64,000 nucleotides of DNA from Daedaleopsis sinensis. Its lineage: Eukaryota; Basidiomycota; Agaricomycetes; Polyporales; Polyporaceae. The stretch is taken from the NCBI GenBank assembly GCA_033807695.1, contig CM066311.1:2666001-2730000 (forward strand), written 5' to 3'. The notes beneath the pieces were generated by a model. It saw only the letters and a program-made list of their open reading frames with translations, did not search any database and had not been told where the DNA came from. Positions within the stretch are counted from its first letter, which is position 1; each line of letters opens with the position of its first letter. The translations under genes were made by a program, and so were the position numbers. This document shows, piece after piece, positions 1 to 12,168 of this stretch.

Positions 1-34
1 TTCTTCATGCCTCATGCTCTCTCTGACCTTTCAG

Positions 35-355
35 CAATGCTTCCTCGTGATCGCAGACGAGATCCTCACGCGCTTCGAGGACCTGCCGGACCATCCCAAT
101 TTTGTGGACTTCGAATGGGCAGCTCTCTACGACGCATCTGGAGCGTTGAGGATGAAGGGCTTAGAGACATTAAAGTGGCTGCTGGCGACGAAAGGCAACC
201 GGGCGAGGTCGCCATGGCCGAAGACGATCGTGGACACCATCCTTGCTGCACGCGGGGCAAGACTGAGTATGCAAGAGTGGAATATCCTCGACGCAGACTT
301 GCAACATCAGGCCGAATCCTTGCATTATCCTGAGCTCGATCTCGATGAACTCTAA
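35..355 (+). CDS. 3' terminal exon of an unidentified gene (partial)
   Basis: The window opens inside a gene. A pyrimidine-rich stretch ending TTTCAG at 29-34 looks like a 3' splice site. The frame from 35 is open to a TAA at 353-355 and gives about 106 residues with an acidic tail (LDLDEL) and a plausible helical segment around LTRFEDLPDHPNF. No domain was recognised, so no function is offered. It lies on the same strand and about 115 bp upstream of the DUF4470-MYND gene, so it could be a separate neighbour or, less likely, a split upstream part of the same locus. The 5' part is outside the window. Confidence 0.5.
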   Translation, partial: QCFLVIADEILTRFEDLPDHPNFVDFEWAALYDASGALRMKGLETLKWLLATKGNRARSPWPKTIVDTILAARGARLSMQEWNILDADLQHQAESLHYPELDLDEL

Positions 356-471
356 GTCGTCTACTCCGTCATGACGCCGAGGACACGTCTAGCAGGCGCT
401 ACCGCAGCACACGAAGGTTCGTACTATCGATGTGGCCGCCATATCTCACCTCTCTTTCCGCTACCACCACC

Positions 472-3400
472 ATGTCTCACCCTTTTTTCTGGCCAGGCAG
501 ATATTACTTCTATGCCATCGGTGATACTTCCGCAGTCTGCTTAACCCGCGATCTCCCTCCCGAGGAACCAGCCAACCTTTTACTTCTCGGCTGTGGTGAC
601 CCGCGGCATGTGATGTACACCATATTCTCTGAACAAACCGATTGTGAGGCATTAACCTGACGATGCTGGCTGAGACGCTGATCCCTCTCTTATTGCAGTC
701 AATCGACGGTTAGACTTCACGTGCGTCGACTTCGAACCTGGAGTCCTCGGTATGCATTTTCACATTTAATACTATGATACGATGGCTATGTTATTGACGG
801 GTGCATTAGCTCGCAACGTCCTCCTCTTCTCCTTGATCGCCGATGGAGCACCCAACGATGTCGCTTGGAACATCTTCTATCACATGCACCTGGACGTCGA
901 TTCCCATTCCTGTCTTATCGCTCAATGTCGGAAACTCGTTGACGCCTCCGCTAGCCTCGCCGCATGGCGCACGTCCCCTTACTCATCATTCCTGCGATAC
1001 TCGACCGAGTACACGCTTACGGAACTTCGTCGTCACTGGTCTCTATACGCTGCCCTGCCGGACCTCTCTTCACAGCGCTTGAAGGCCATCCGCGAGGCGT
1101 ACCAGCAAGTCTTCGAGGATCAAAGAACCACAAACACGACCCCCATGACGTCCACACGCTCGGCTGGCCCTACAATCTTCCAAGCTGCCGAGGCAGGGTC
1201 GACTCAAGTCCTGAACTACTGGAAGTCTGGGACCACGTTCTTCCAAGAGAAGGATGTCTCGGCGGCCATGTTTCTGAACCCCACGTTCGCCTACTCGTTG
1301 ACTGGCGAAGGCTGCGCGGTTCATTATGCCACCGATCCTCTCGCATCGTTTCACTCTGCAGCCCTGTTTGGTAACGCCAAAGGTTCGCCCTCGGCGGCCG
1401 ACATGGTGAGGCTCGCAAAGACCCAGTTCGCCGATTGGTGTAACGCGGTCCAAAAAGCGGTCTCCGATCCCACCAACACTCCCCGAATTCGCATGTTCCT
1501 AGCTGAAGCCACTGCCGCTTGTCGCGGGCTCAGGTCTTTTGGGTCCACGGCAACGCTGAAATCCGGTGCGCCGGTGGCGCAGTTTCGAACCCAGGACATC
1601 CGCCTCGCTAAAGGCGAGTACGTCGAGGATAGTGCGCCGGCAGCCTTCAATGTCATCGAAACGTCCAATCTCATCGACCACCTTGGGCTGATGAACATCC
1701 TCGTTGCCGCGATTCCTCTCATGTCGCCTACTCCTTCGAGCGTGCTCTACACTGAGTCTCTTCTCTTCCAGGGCGAGGATGCGAGCAAGGAGTTCGCGGA
1801 GTTGCTCCATGCGGACCTGGGAACCATGGGCTTACTTCTCGACCTGTGCCCGACTGATTACCTCTCCGGCTTCGCCACGCGTTCGAATACCCACGAACTT
1901 CTCATGCATCAGCTGCTCGACACGAAGAGCCGCAACAAGCACAAGCTGCAGCAAACCCAATTCCACCAAGTCACCACGTGGAAGTCCCCAGCTACGTGCG
2001 ACAATATCGTCGCTCTACACGGTGGTCATGCTCGCTTCCCTCCAGTTTTCGACGCCCGCCAGCTAGGAACCCTTCTGTTCGACATCTATCACACCGTCTT
2101 CGAGCAAGAAGATTCAATGACGTTCTTCGCAAAGAACGAACATAACCTACAACGCGCGATTGCCTCCTCCAACATGGTCCACTACATCCGCGAGGGGTTC
2201 GTGCTCTTCTTGAAGCTTGTCCGCGACCGGCTCCGCATCTCCCGCCCTGTATGGGCAGACGTCATGGACCGTTTCATGGATCTCGAACAGTCCGATGAAA
2301 CTATGCCAATGAACACCATGAACCGCAATGACCTCTATGCGCATCTGCACCGCCAGGGAGTGTACACGGTTGAGTACTACAAGAACTGCCTCCCTCGGAG
2401 AGTGGGCCGGTTTGTTGGCTGGGACATCATCCCCCCCGTGGTACGCATCGTGCTCTCGGTCCCGCGCGAGAACATCAAGTCTTTCGAGGAAGTCCTTGAG
2501 CGCTCTCGTGTTGGCACTCCTATCCTCCATTGCGACGTCCGAGGCGTCGGATGCCAGAACCTATTCAGTGCCATCCACGTCGCTTACGGCCGCGCTATCG
2601 CGATCGGCTCCAAGGGCAATCCTCGCGTCGTCTTCGAGGAGGATCCGGAAGGTCGAGAAGGGTCGCTTCCACTCGTCGTGTCGTTCGTCATGCCCGCCTT
2701 TCTCCTCACAGACATCGAGCCTCCTGAGGTGCTCAACGTCCGACTGTGCGTTCGGAGCACGCCTGGGACCGTCGCGCTACAAATGAAAATGGGCATCGAG
2801 ATGGTTATATTCGGCGCGAAGCTTTTGGACGAGCAGCATGTGCACGTCCTGCCGGAGCAGCCTGTCCCTGTTCGCGCTGATGGTGACTACTACAGCACGC
2901 CAACGGGGTCTATCTTCTCGCGGAACGCGACGCTCAGCATGGAGATTGGCAAGCAGAACGCGGTCGCAGCGGAGTTGGACGAACAGTGCGAGCTCATTGG
3001 TGCCCTCGTTGCCAGAGTCGATCTCGAGGACACCGATGTGATACGGGAATTCGGGTCCGGGAAGACGCCCGAAATCGCGCAGGAGTCCCCGTGCGTGATG
3101 CGGCTCGCGCTCGCAGGTTTTGAACAGCACGTTGTTTTTCCCTTCCCGGTCGTAGGGAGCCAGAATCGACTTCGGCTTGCGCGAAAATCAAGATACATTG
3201 AGGTCTGTCTACCCACACTAATGCTACTAGTAGTGTCAGTCCACTAATCACCGGTATGACAATCAGGTCGTGGTTCCTCCGGCTGGTCCCTTTCTCAAGC
3301 CGGACGGGATGAAGCTTAACCCGTACCCTGTCGTCGGTACACGCAAAGCTCTGGCCGCGTGGAATGTGCACCGTCTATCCCTAAACCGCCTCCCTGTTCT

Positions 3401-4196
3401 GAGCTTGACCGGGTCCCAGCTCGACTTGTGGCTCGACCCGCACGTTGGCTCTATGCTGTCTGTGCGCGAACGCAAGATGCGGAAGAAGCAGAAGGCCGAC
3501 GGCCTGCTGTTCGTCAAGGACTCCATCCATACCATCTTCGTGCGCTCTGCCGGCATCCAAGGCGGCAGTCCCGTGCGCGTGTTTGCGCTCCGGGACGAGA
3601 CGACGAACAACTGCGACACGGTCTTCTTCGTCAGCGACCTGCGCTACGACCTACCCTCGCACACAGTCGTCTGCGACGGCTACGTCCTGCCGCTGACGCA
3701 CGACATGATGCCGCAGGTCATCGCTCTTGGGTTCGGGAAGCTCGTGGACAATGGGAGCATGGCCAACGTGCGCGTGTTCGAGGGCGAGATGGAGGCGTGG
3801 AAGCAGCTCATCCCCGCGTTCGTCGAGCGCTGCCGGACGTGGGCGCACACGGACAACTGCGAGTACCTCGCGAACAAGCGTGTGCCGCTCACGCAGACGA
3901 TGGAGCTCGATCCTCTGTGCAGCTGCGGGAGAGGGAAGGACGTGGAGGCGTTGCGGAAGGTGGAAGCGTGGCGCGGGTTCGCGCCCTACGTCACGCGGAT
4001 CGCGCTGTCGCCGCTGTTTGCGGTGTCGTACCTCGAGGCGGTCGGGCGGGACCCCATGGCGCATAAGTGCTCAGTTTGTAGAGGGAAAGGCAAGCCGAAA
4101 CTGATGACGTGCAAGGGATGTCAGAAGGTTCGATACTGCTCAACCACTTGTCAGAAGAAGGATTGGCCCCGGCACAAACCCAAGTGTAAAGCGTGA
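472..4196 (+). CDS. DUF4470 and C-terminal MYND zinc-finger protein
   Basis: Four exons fit frame and splice consensus: 472-643, 699-749, 810-3202 and 3267-4196, giving about 1181 residues. The first three exons join to FWPGRYYFYAIGDT..., CLTRDLPPE..., NLLLLGCGDPRH and ARNVLLFSLI, the signature of the fungal DUF4470 N-terminal domain. The last ~40 residues are a MYND finger: CSVC, CKGC, YCSTTC and a final H-x3-C, with the usual CxxC/CxxC/YCxxxC/HxxxC spacing. MYND fingers normally mediate protein-protein contacts, and such proteins are numerous in agaricomycetes with mostly unknown roles. The ~1000-residue middle has no domain I recognise. Start chosen at 472 because it gives MSHPFFWPG directly ahead of the DUF4470 core; the ATG at 430 in the same frame is an alternative. 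No lesions seen. Confidence 0.85.
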
Positions 4197-4292
4197 ACTT
4201 GTTATTTTTGTAGTCGCTCCCGTACAGGATTTGTTCTCGCGTTCTACTCTACCGTGTTTGAGTAAATCTCTTAGGACCTGTCTTGCTCTGAT

Positions 4293-6689
4293 TTAGGAAT
4301 CGAGGTCGCATTCTCCCGGTCGCAATGCGCACCACTTTGGCTGTAGCGCTATTGCTTTCACCCCGCGATCCACCAGACGGTACCGGAGCTCGTTGAGTCG
4401 CTCGAAAGCGCGTGTCCCACTTGTCGCATTGTTTCCTAAACAATGTTTGAGATAGTCCTAAACATCTCCTACACGGAAGCATCATTCATACCTAGACGAG
4501 GGGTGCCGTCGGGCAACGTCGCGCCGGTCCAGAAAACCTCGGCAGCAGCCGCCAGACGTGGCCAAACAATAGAATCCAAGTTCTCAGGAGAAGACTGCTC
4601 GCTCCAGAGAGGCATTTGACCTGGATCTCGGTCACGAAAATGTTTGATGTATGAAAGGTAAATATATGGTTCACCTCCTAGGACGAGACGGTGCTGTGCG
4701 GCCGTGAGGTTTGCGAACGGATCGAAGGAGTACGCCTGTGTGCAACTTGAAGGTGAGAAGGGAAAGCTACTGGTGCCTAGAATTACGAGGACGAACCCTC
4801 TGCCATGTTTTGAAGGGATCGCACCAGCTATTCCTGCATGCATGCGGCAGTCGCGTTAGCCAGGAGCCCCGGGGATGCTCGCAGCAAATGTACGTACCCT
4901 AGAATATTGTTTCCCAGCCAATCACCGGCGCCGCAGTCCTGACCGGGCTAGAGTAAGCAGAGAAAAACAGATTGTGGTGCAGCGTGCATGGATACATACC
5001 AGATAGAAGTAATTCGATGGCTGATGTATAAACCGGAGGTTCCTTTCTGCGATCGCTGCTGCATCCTCGGACGTTTGCCAAACCCTATTCCCAAGAGTGA
5101 GCCTAGCGATGCGAGTATGTATATGAACCACTACTCACACGGCAACAGTATCGTTGACTACCGGCGCGTTATGCGTGAGCACCATATCTGTAGACGTCGC
5201 TAGTTGTAAGTGAAGTGTCGCCTGGGGTACCACTGAACATACCGCTTTTGATGAACGGGGTCTTGTCATGTGCCTTGATCACACTTTGCACGGTCTGTAT
5301 GTATTCGTTCAACGCATCGGCGATGGTAATGTTCCTCTGCGCCAGGTCCGTTTGCGTTTCCTCGTCTTCCTCCCAGCACGGAAGGTTAACTTCGTCGCCG
5401 CCAGAGCTCAGCATCGTACCCGGAAGCATCGACGCTACAGAGTCGAAGAGAGTGCGTGCGAAGGCGAGGGTGGACGGAGATGCGATGCGCAATTGACCGG
5501 CGGGAGGCTCGGACGCGTACTTTGACCATGGGGACTTGGATGCGCAAGCAATGAGCTCTGGATGAGCCGCACCAATCGCTGTTGTGTGTCCTGGAGAATC
5601 TAGTTCCTATAGATGATAGTGAGGAACAGGTGACATAGACTAGCAAGTAGGCAGATTTCTCGTACCATGACAACATCGATGCCTCTCTAGAGAGAAGCTG
5701 TGAGTGACTCGGCGCGTCTCACATGAATGATGATCTACCTCATTTGCGTACTGTACAATCGCCTTGATGTTCTCTTTGGTATAGACCTCGTTCGCCGAGT
5801 ACGCTCCTTTGGCAGACAGTTCCGGAAGGGCCGGAACTGCCAGGGGAAAGCTCTGGCTGTCGATGATATGCCAATAAAGCACACTGAGCTACGTGAAATC
5901 AGACAATGAGACAAGCCAATGCGACGAAGGTAGGTTGCTCAGACCTTGACCCAAGACATCGCGTCGAGCGTCCGGAGGATGTCGGCCACCGGATAGCTAA
6001 ACGATACGATAAGTAGCGACTGTAAACAGTACGGAGGCAAACTCACAAGTTGCGAGATGTGTCGAATGAGAAGCCACGGTAAGGCTACAGTGTGAGCGAT
6101 TGAGTGCCTCAGAATTGTGCGATATAAATTTGTTACGTACGAAGGCTGGCTGATCGACGATTTCTACATCACCTTCAAGTGTGTATTTTGTGCCGTTATA
6201 GTCATACCACAGCTGCTCAAACGTTGTTAGACCGCGTAGTAAACCGAGCGTCGAGTTCGCCTCGAGCACCGCAGTGGTCTGATTTTGGAGGATGGACAAC
6301 GAGTAAGACTCGCTCTTCATGTCGATTGGTCGGTTCACTTCGTCTGCTATACTCCTGACAGGGAGCCTTGGTGGTATCGACAGCTCGAGCGAAGTTAGCG
6401 TGTGCGCTTTGCGAACTTGATCGATGTCGGCAGCACCGCGTCCGAGGACTAGTCTCTCAAATCTGTCCGTTTTGAGCCTTGACGTGGTTCGAGAGACGGC
6501 CGAAAGGAGGTCAGCCGGTGCACGAGGGATCTTCAGGTGGATGGAGAAATCAGGAGATAGTTTCGTAGGAAGGTTCCGAGATGATAAGCCGACGGGCATG
6601 GGCCATAGCGATGCGGCTAAAGAGGAGTACAAGAGGAGTATTAGCAAGGACAAGCGGGAGAAGAAAGCCATGGGTACTGGCAGCCGCAA
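4293..6689 (-). CDS. secreted GH20 beta-N-acetylhexosaminidase
   Basis: A multi-exon minus-strand gene ends at a TAA (4293-4295). The N terminus (MAFFSRLSLLILLLYSS from the ATG at 6671; 6689 is an in-frame upstream ATG) is a signal peptide followed by the SLWPMP start typical of fungal GH20 enzymes. In order the exons give PYRGFSFDTSRN, ADILRTLDAMSWVK, LYWHIIDSQSFPL, RGIDVVM, ELDSPGHTTAIG, the catalytic block SSGGDEVNLPCW, DCGAGDWLGNN and the C-terminal ALQPKWCALRPG. The adjacent Asp-Glu of GGDEV is the substrate-assisted catalytic pair of family GH20. The expected role is release of GlcNAc from chitooligosaccharides outside the cell or in the wall. At least nine short introns are implied. 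All core motifs are present in open frames, so the gene looks functional. It converges on the MYND gene with about 95 bp between stops. Confidence 0.9.
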
Positions 6690-6989
6690 GCAGTGGGTGG
6701 ATGGGACTGAGTTCGCGAGAGGATGCGTTGGTTTATGAGCGTACTCGGACCGTCGAAAGGGAGAAGCAGGCCGTCATCTCATGGCGAGGGTCATGGGGCG
6801 TATATTCCGGAAGACCTGAGCGTGTGGTCGACGGAAAAGAAGCCTAGAATCGCGGCTCTCCGTTGCGGGAGGGTGATAAGAATATGAGCGAGTGCGCTAG
6901 AGGATCTGCTCAGTCTCAAGCAGGTTGAGGGTTCCGAACGGAGCCAGTGACCAGCGTTAGTCTCTGTCTGATGAATTACTAGTGGCCCA

Positions 6990-7826
6990 CTGGCGATCGT
7001 CTTTTTGTTACAACTTTGCTTTCGACATTCAGATCCTGATGGTGGCACAACAAGCGGGTTACACATTTGCACTAGTATTGCACCGGAACTCCTTCTGAAA
7101 TAGTGTGTGAGTACCTTGCAAGGTGACAACCGCAAACACTCATCGCCTTCGATAGTATAGCCCAGTTTCTTCCAAAAGTCCATCGACACCCACTTTCGCT
7201 CAACGCAGGATTTGATCAAGTCAGGTGTCGCAAACGGCTTGAACCGATGTCAGTGTGAGCCCTCGTAGGCTGAGGATGGTATCCTTGATCTGACGTCCAT
7301 ATTTGGCCTTCGCAGTCTCCGACGACGGCAGAGTCATCAGCCCGCACATCACATTCAGTAGAAGGTCTGCACGAAGAACCGTCACTGAGATGGAATTTGC
7401 TAGTGGGACTGCGATTGTTTGCCGTCGGTGGTCGTTCGGCCCGCTCAATAACACGGGTGATGTCAGAACACGGACTTCTACGCTGGTGGGCTTATGCCTG
7501 ATGAGACGGCTCGTCGAGTCTTCGTAGAACGTTGGACTCCTGAGGATACACGCAGAGATGGCCGCGTCATGGCCGCACGCCACCAGAAAATCTACCGTGA
7601 TGTCCGGTACGTTCGTGTGCGTTCCGCCGAGGTGGAGACATGCAGCCCCTCCGATGAGAGCGTAACGGTATGACCAACAGCCGCAACGGCTGCCAGTACC
7701 ACGTCTACAATTTCTTTCGCTGGCACGGTGACCCGAGACAGGTTGCCATTGACGTGGAGGGGTTTCTTGACGGGTGGTATCGTCGAATCTGGTCAAGATG
7801 ATGTATTCTTTGCGTCGAGTCGGCAA
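6990..7826 (-). pseudogene. decayed nucleotidyltransferase-like gene
   Basis: Reading the minus strand, a segment near 7650 gives YALIGGAACLHLGG followed by a D-x-x-VDFLV motif. This resembles the small GG...D nucleotidyltransferase-fold proteins found as multicopy unknowns in basidiomycetes. The upstream sense frame (VTVPAKEIVDVVLAAV) is in a different register from this motif. A second register change follows at about 7222, where a stop interrupts the passage into DLIKSCVERKW. Neither break has convincing splice signals, so I read this as a pseudogene. An unrecognised intron pattern is the alternative. Any enzymatic role is unproven and the family assignment is by pattern only. Confidence 0.4.
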
Positions 7827-8039
7827 GTTTAATGTCTGTCGGACTGTCGGACTCAGAATTAGCGGTATCCAGAGCAGACAAGTTGGGAGAACGCACCACA
7901 GTTAGTAGAAGTTGTGAAACACGTAAGTTCAAGTTCAATGCTGACTTCACTCCTCATCGCATGCTGTTTATATATGAGCCTTTCATTTCTAGACTTCTGA
8001 GTAGCACAATAAAGCAGAGATCATGCAGATACAGTGATT

Positions 8040-8413
8040 GTCCGAGGAGTGAGCATACCTGCTGGTACCTCGCTTCAGGTTGCCAAAACACGGTTGGAAC
8101 TTGACTGAGCTGGATTGCGACGCGCCGGTATGGCCCAGAGGAGTTCTGAGACGTGTAAAAGACACTGGAAGTTAGTGTTCCAGGACAGATGTGTTTATCA
8201 CTCTGCAAAATAGACAACAGACAGGCTGGAGAAAAACGTGTGTCGTGAATAAGGAGGAGGTCCGAGGAGGGGAACGTCCAGTGTGAGAACTTGAAGTTGA
8301 CGCTGGTCAACTCCCGACAGGTGACTACTAGTCACGTAGGCGTCTAGTGCTTGCTCTCTGCGATCATCCTTAACTACTACCACGTCCTCTGAATCCTGAT
8401 CAAAGGTTTCCAT
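8040..8413 (-). CDS. hypothetical protein fragment
   Basis: A minus-strand ATG at 8413 starts METFDQDSEDVVVV. A GTGACT...ACCAG candidate intron (about 8313-8345) would lead into an open stretch containing FKFSHWTFPSSDLLL and TVFWQPEARYQQ, which ends at a candidate donor near 8064. The residue composition looks coding, but I recognise no family. It lies head-to-tail upstream of the decayed nucleotidyltransferase-like gene and may be its N-terminal part or a separate small gene. Low confidence. Confidence 0.3.
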
Positions 8414-8629
8414 CTGCGATGTGTGGCTTTACTCCATCCCATCCGTTGCAACCTATCTGCTCTCGTCGACGGTAGAACTACTAGCGGCGGCCACAATATC
8501 GCCAGCATTGGTGGGTTCCCATCAACTTTTGATCGCCTTCTTGAATGAGAATGCTCTGCCGGGGACGGAGAGGAATATTCACTTGTAACATCAGGTAAGT
8601 GCTAGAACTATTGCAGTTCGGACGCGTGA
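8414..8629. other. gene-free flank left of the retrotransposon block
   Basis: No coding frame of quality or RNA gene is visible. It is the last ordinary sequence before the 16-bp duplication at 8630 that I interpret as the left target-site copy of the LINE insertion. Confidence 0.4.
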
Positions 8630-8645
8630 ACTTGTGAGCGAGTCG
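8630..8645 (+). repeat. left copy of candidate LINE target-site duplication
   Basis: The 15-mer ACTTGTGAGCGAGTC at 8631-8645, with one more A at 8630, is repeated exactly at 22115-22130. The second copy starts directly on the A-tract that ends the LINE. Position and length fit a target-site duplication made by target-primed reverse transcription. Confidence 0.6.
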
Positions 8646-9420
8646 TGGTCAAAAGCCATTGTTCAACTTGAGCCGCGATTACCACCAGAACAGCACTCAT
8701 ACACTACGAGAGAAATACGGGTGCGAAATGACCCGACGAGGTATAGAGGACACAGGTGAGAGAGAGACAGAGCACCCAGGTGCGAGAACTCGACAACCGA
8801 TCATTTATACTCGAGAAGCCCCCAGAGGCTACGGCACAGTGCCGAAGAGGACCTAAGTCCTGCTCATGGCCCTCGAAGCACTGCTCAACATGAGAAACCA
8901 AGGACGGGACAGGCATCCGCTGCCTCCCTGTTACCCTTATGCGCTCCCCTCCGCTCCCAGCGCCAAAACCTCGGTTCATTTATGAACCGTGGGACTGTGA
9001 GAAACAAACAGAGGCGGATCGAACTGATTCGCTTGCAAAATCAATTCGTCGACACCCAGCACCCCAATAGCCCTTTAAACTGAGACATAAACTGAGCCGC
9101 GATAGCAGGCGCGCGTAGAGAATCCAACAACGCCCGCTGCAGGCTAACTAATCTCGCGTACCTTGCCCTTATGCGCTATCATAAGTACCCTGCGTGAGGA
9201 CGGTAATACCATAAAACAACCTCGAGGTAGATACAAGACTATCTACAATGCTGCACAACATTATTTCCTGGATGCACCATAGGAAACACGAAAGTGAGGA
9301 TCATAGACCACTATGACACCTGATAAGTACATGTCATGCTGCCACCCAAAACAGGAACAGCAACCAGGGTGATCTCGCACTATGAAATTGAACCGAATCA
9401 ATTTATACTGCCATATATAC
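8646..9420. other. non-coding leader sequence, nothing recognised
   Basis: Purine-rich, without a convincing coding frame, tRNA or promoter motif. If the flanking duplication is a true target-site duplication, this is the extreme 5' end of the LINE transcript. Confidence 0.3.
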
Positions 9421-9590
9421 GTCCACGGCCACGTCCACGGCCACGTCCACGTCCACGTCCACGTCCACGTCCACGTCCACGCACACGTCCACGCACACGT
9501 CCACGCACACGTCCACGCACACGTCCACGCACACGTCCACGCACACGTCCACGCACACGTCCACGCACACGTCCACGCACACACGCACGA
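9421..9590 (+). repeat. hexamer/dodecamer minisatellite (GTCCAC family)
   Basis: Ten hexamers alternate GTCCAC and GGCCAC at the start and then become pure GTCCAC (9421-9480). They are followed by about eight dodecamers GCACACGTCCAC (9481-9576) and a decaying tail to about 9590. All frames are open through the array, giving HV, RP/RT and similar dipeptide strings, so long open frames here are an artefact of the repeat. Confidence 0.95.
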
Positions 9591-11082
9591 CGTCGAACCC
9601 ATGCGGCCCATCATCCAACGGGAATTCCCTACACCCACATCGCCTGAGCATCCCATCGATCGATCCCCACACACCCATAATCGCATCACCGCACGGACCT
9701 CGTCCCCTGCACACGCACACCCTCTCTACGCACCCCACCATCGATCCGCCTCCCTGATTGTGGCCAGATGGAGGAGTTTCGCCCCAGGTTCAAGAGCGAA
9801 ATCTGGCCATCGACAAAGGCACATCTATACCTTGGCAGTCAGACCATCAGCGACACTCGCCATAGGGGACCAAATTAACTTACTCGCTCTCTCGCCGGCA
9901 TCTTTCCATTCGTCTACACCCAACAACACAACTCTGGAGACGTACAACCCGCATATCGCTGGATCCATCGCGGAGATAGAGGCAAAGGGGGAGAGGGCCA
10001 GAGTTAGGGTCGTAAACGAGTGCGCGAAAAGCCTCGTCGGCATCGCCGAAATCGATATCCCTCGCTGCTGGGCCAGTAGTGATCCATACCCCCAGACCAG
10101 ACGGACCAGGAACGACTGCCCGGGCACCCAGACAGCTGCAAAGAACACGTCAGTCACGGAACACGACAAGCTCGCAGAGAACGACTTAGACCTACTCGAT
10201 GGAGAGGACGTCAAGATCCAGGACGACTTCTGTCGCGGTAACCTCTGCACAAGGTCCGCTTTCGAAGAATGGGCGGGCGCAGAAGTGGATAAGGACGGAG
10301 ATTGGGAGAGCGAAGAGGACAGAGGACCGGACATCGAAGTGATCAGACGAGCACGGCGTCACGGTCGAAAACCGCCAGTCGTCGGACAACTCGCAGAGAA
10401 CAAGTTGAAGGCAGCAAGGAGGAGGACAAAGGAAGTGCGCGAGACGGCGGCGTTGCTCTTGTAGCACGCGTAGTGCCGTAAACCCGAAACCGTGTATGTT
10501 GGCGTGTGAGACATAAAGTCACAGGACATATAGTTACGATCGTACCTTCTGATAGGGCTCGAGACGCTCGCGAGCCAGATAATACAGCACACGGCGTATG
10601 GCAGCTGGACCAATGCCCACGACCACCGAAACACCACCGTCACACACTTCGGGCTAAGTATCGCATCATCATGATCGAAACATAAGCAAACTGAGACGGC
10701 ACGGGAAATCCAGGAAGGATGAAACACCCACCATTGGAGAACGCGAGAATATCACGCGCGACGATTGCGAGCGCGCAGGGCGAGAGCGGCCAGTGCGGGC
10801 TGAGCGTGGCAGAAGCGAGGACCCATGCGGTAAATGCGAAGACCTGTGTAGAAGAGTGTTAACACTGTAGAGGAAACATGCCAAATGTGGAGAGAGAATG
10901 GCAGAGAAACGCCGAGAGAGAATGGCAGAGAAATGCGGAGACCACTGCAGCAAGAGCGACAGTGGGCCTGTGCCGATCACAGTGACGAAGACACGGACCA
11001 CTCTGACAATGAGAGTGCCGAAAAGTGCTGAAAGCATGGAAGAGAAAGGACACGTAGACACGGACAACCTCAGATCGATGTT

Positions 11083-11220
11083 GGCGGGCGATAGGATCGA
11101 CACCAGCAGCGCCCGTGACAAGATTGATGACGGCGGGCGATAGGACCGACACCAGCAGCGCCCGTGACAAGATTGATGACGGCGGGGCGATAGGATCGAC
11201 ACCAGCAGCGCCCGTGACAG
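11083..11220 (+). repeat. 49-bp tandem repeat, about 2.8 copies
   Basis: Units begin GGCGGGCGATAGGATCGAC at 11083, 11132 and 11181. The third has one extra G. Each unit carries CACCAGCAGCGCCCGTGAC. Copies are nearly identical, so the expansion is recent. No coding role is apparent. Confidence 0.95.
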
Positions 11221-11484
11221 AGAGACTGTGTGCCGGCACCGAGCATAACCACGACGTGTAAATGGGCTCAACCGAAGAGGACAAGAACTTTCTCTCCCAT
11301 CGAGCAGACATATCATATTAGTACATGCGCAAGTAACGTATACGGGGCACAGAAACGGTGCAACTTAGAGGCACTAGAGACTCCCTACGCGCCCATCCTC
11401 CAAGAAAAACAAACTACGAAACTGAGCAAGGCCGCGAATGATTCTGCTGCGACACAGCACTTCTGTGGTATGCCCATACGACAT

Positions 11485-12168
11485 CTAGACACGACGGTCG
11501 GCGGGGAAACCCAAACCGACACGCCCCAAGGCCTCCGGGCGACGACCGCAAGGCGAAAGGCGGTTGAGCTGCTCAGCCAGAAGGAAGCCGCCACCGGGCC
11601 CCTCGGGCGATACGGGCCTCAGCACTAGACACTCCAACATGTCGAGCTCGCCGTATTGAAAGTCCCCAATGTGAAGACGGGGCATAAGCTGGGTCGCGGT
11701 GTAGTAAGAAGTCGCGTCGCGAAGACCGCCATAAATTATCTGCACGCATACTTTAGCATAACGAAAATAGGTTGTAAAATCATAACGTACGGATGAGTGA
11801 GGGAAGAAGCTGCGTGCCTCTGCGTACTGGGGACGCAATGCGTCATCAACTGAACCCCCAATAACATCCATCAGGTCGCGGTAAGCCTCTTGGTCAGTCC
11901 CAAGGATGAACTCGAGGTGGATGCGGAGCACGGGCATATGGGTGATCTCGTCCATGTCGAACTGAATCTCGCGATGGCCGCCGGTGATCCAGAGCTGGAG
12001 GGGCATGCCGCGGAAGTGCAGACACTCGTGCCCGTCGGAAAACGGCATCCAGTATGCGACAGGGGGTAGGAAGGACAGAGAAAACCAGGGGCCACTAACC
12101 CCGTAGCATGATACGAACTCCCTCATGCGGCTAGAAGGCGAGAAGCTTGAGAGCGAAACTGGAAACAA
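11485..12168 (-). CDS. exon-like minus-strand open frame, unidentified
   Basis: The frame contains HREIQFDMDEITHMPVLRIH and, after a clean 51-nt intron candidate (donor GTACGT at 11790, acceptor GTGCAG at 11740), continues with IIYGGLRDATSYYT and an acidic stretch. The intron lies inside an open frame, so the unspliced frame is open too. I recognise no domain. It may be a fragment of a captured host gene within the LINE leader. Start and end are those of the open frame, not of a defended gene model. Confidence 0.3.
   Translation of the reverse strand: MFPVSLSSFSPSSRMREFVSCYGVSGPWFSLSFLPPVAYWMPFSDGHECLHFRGMPLQLWITGGHREIQFDMDEITHMPVLRIHLEFILGTDQEAYRDLMDVIGGSVDDALRPQYAEARSFFPHSSVRYDFTTYFRYAKVCVQIIYGGLRDATSYYTATQLMPRLHIGDFQYGELDMLECLVLRPVSPEGPGGGFLLAEQLNRLSPCGRRPEALGRVGLGFPADRRV

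Noticed and set aside
9382..9600. HV-repeat 'protein' start of a plus-strand open frame
   Set aside because: Dipeptide strings come from the GTCCAC array and occur in every frame; the downstream part to 10464 has no recognised content.
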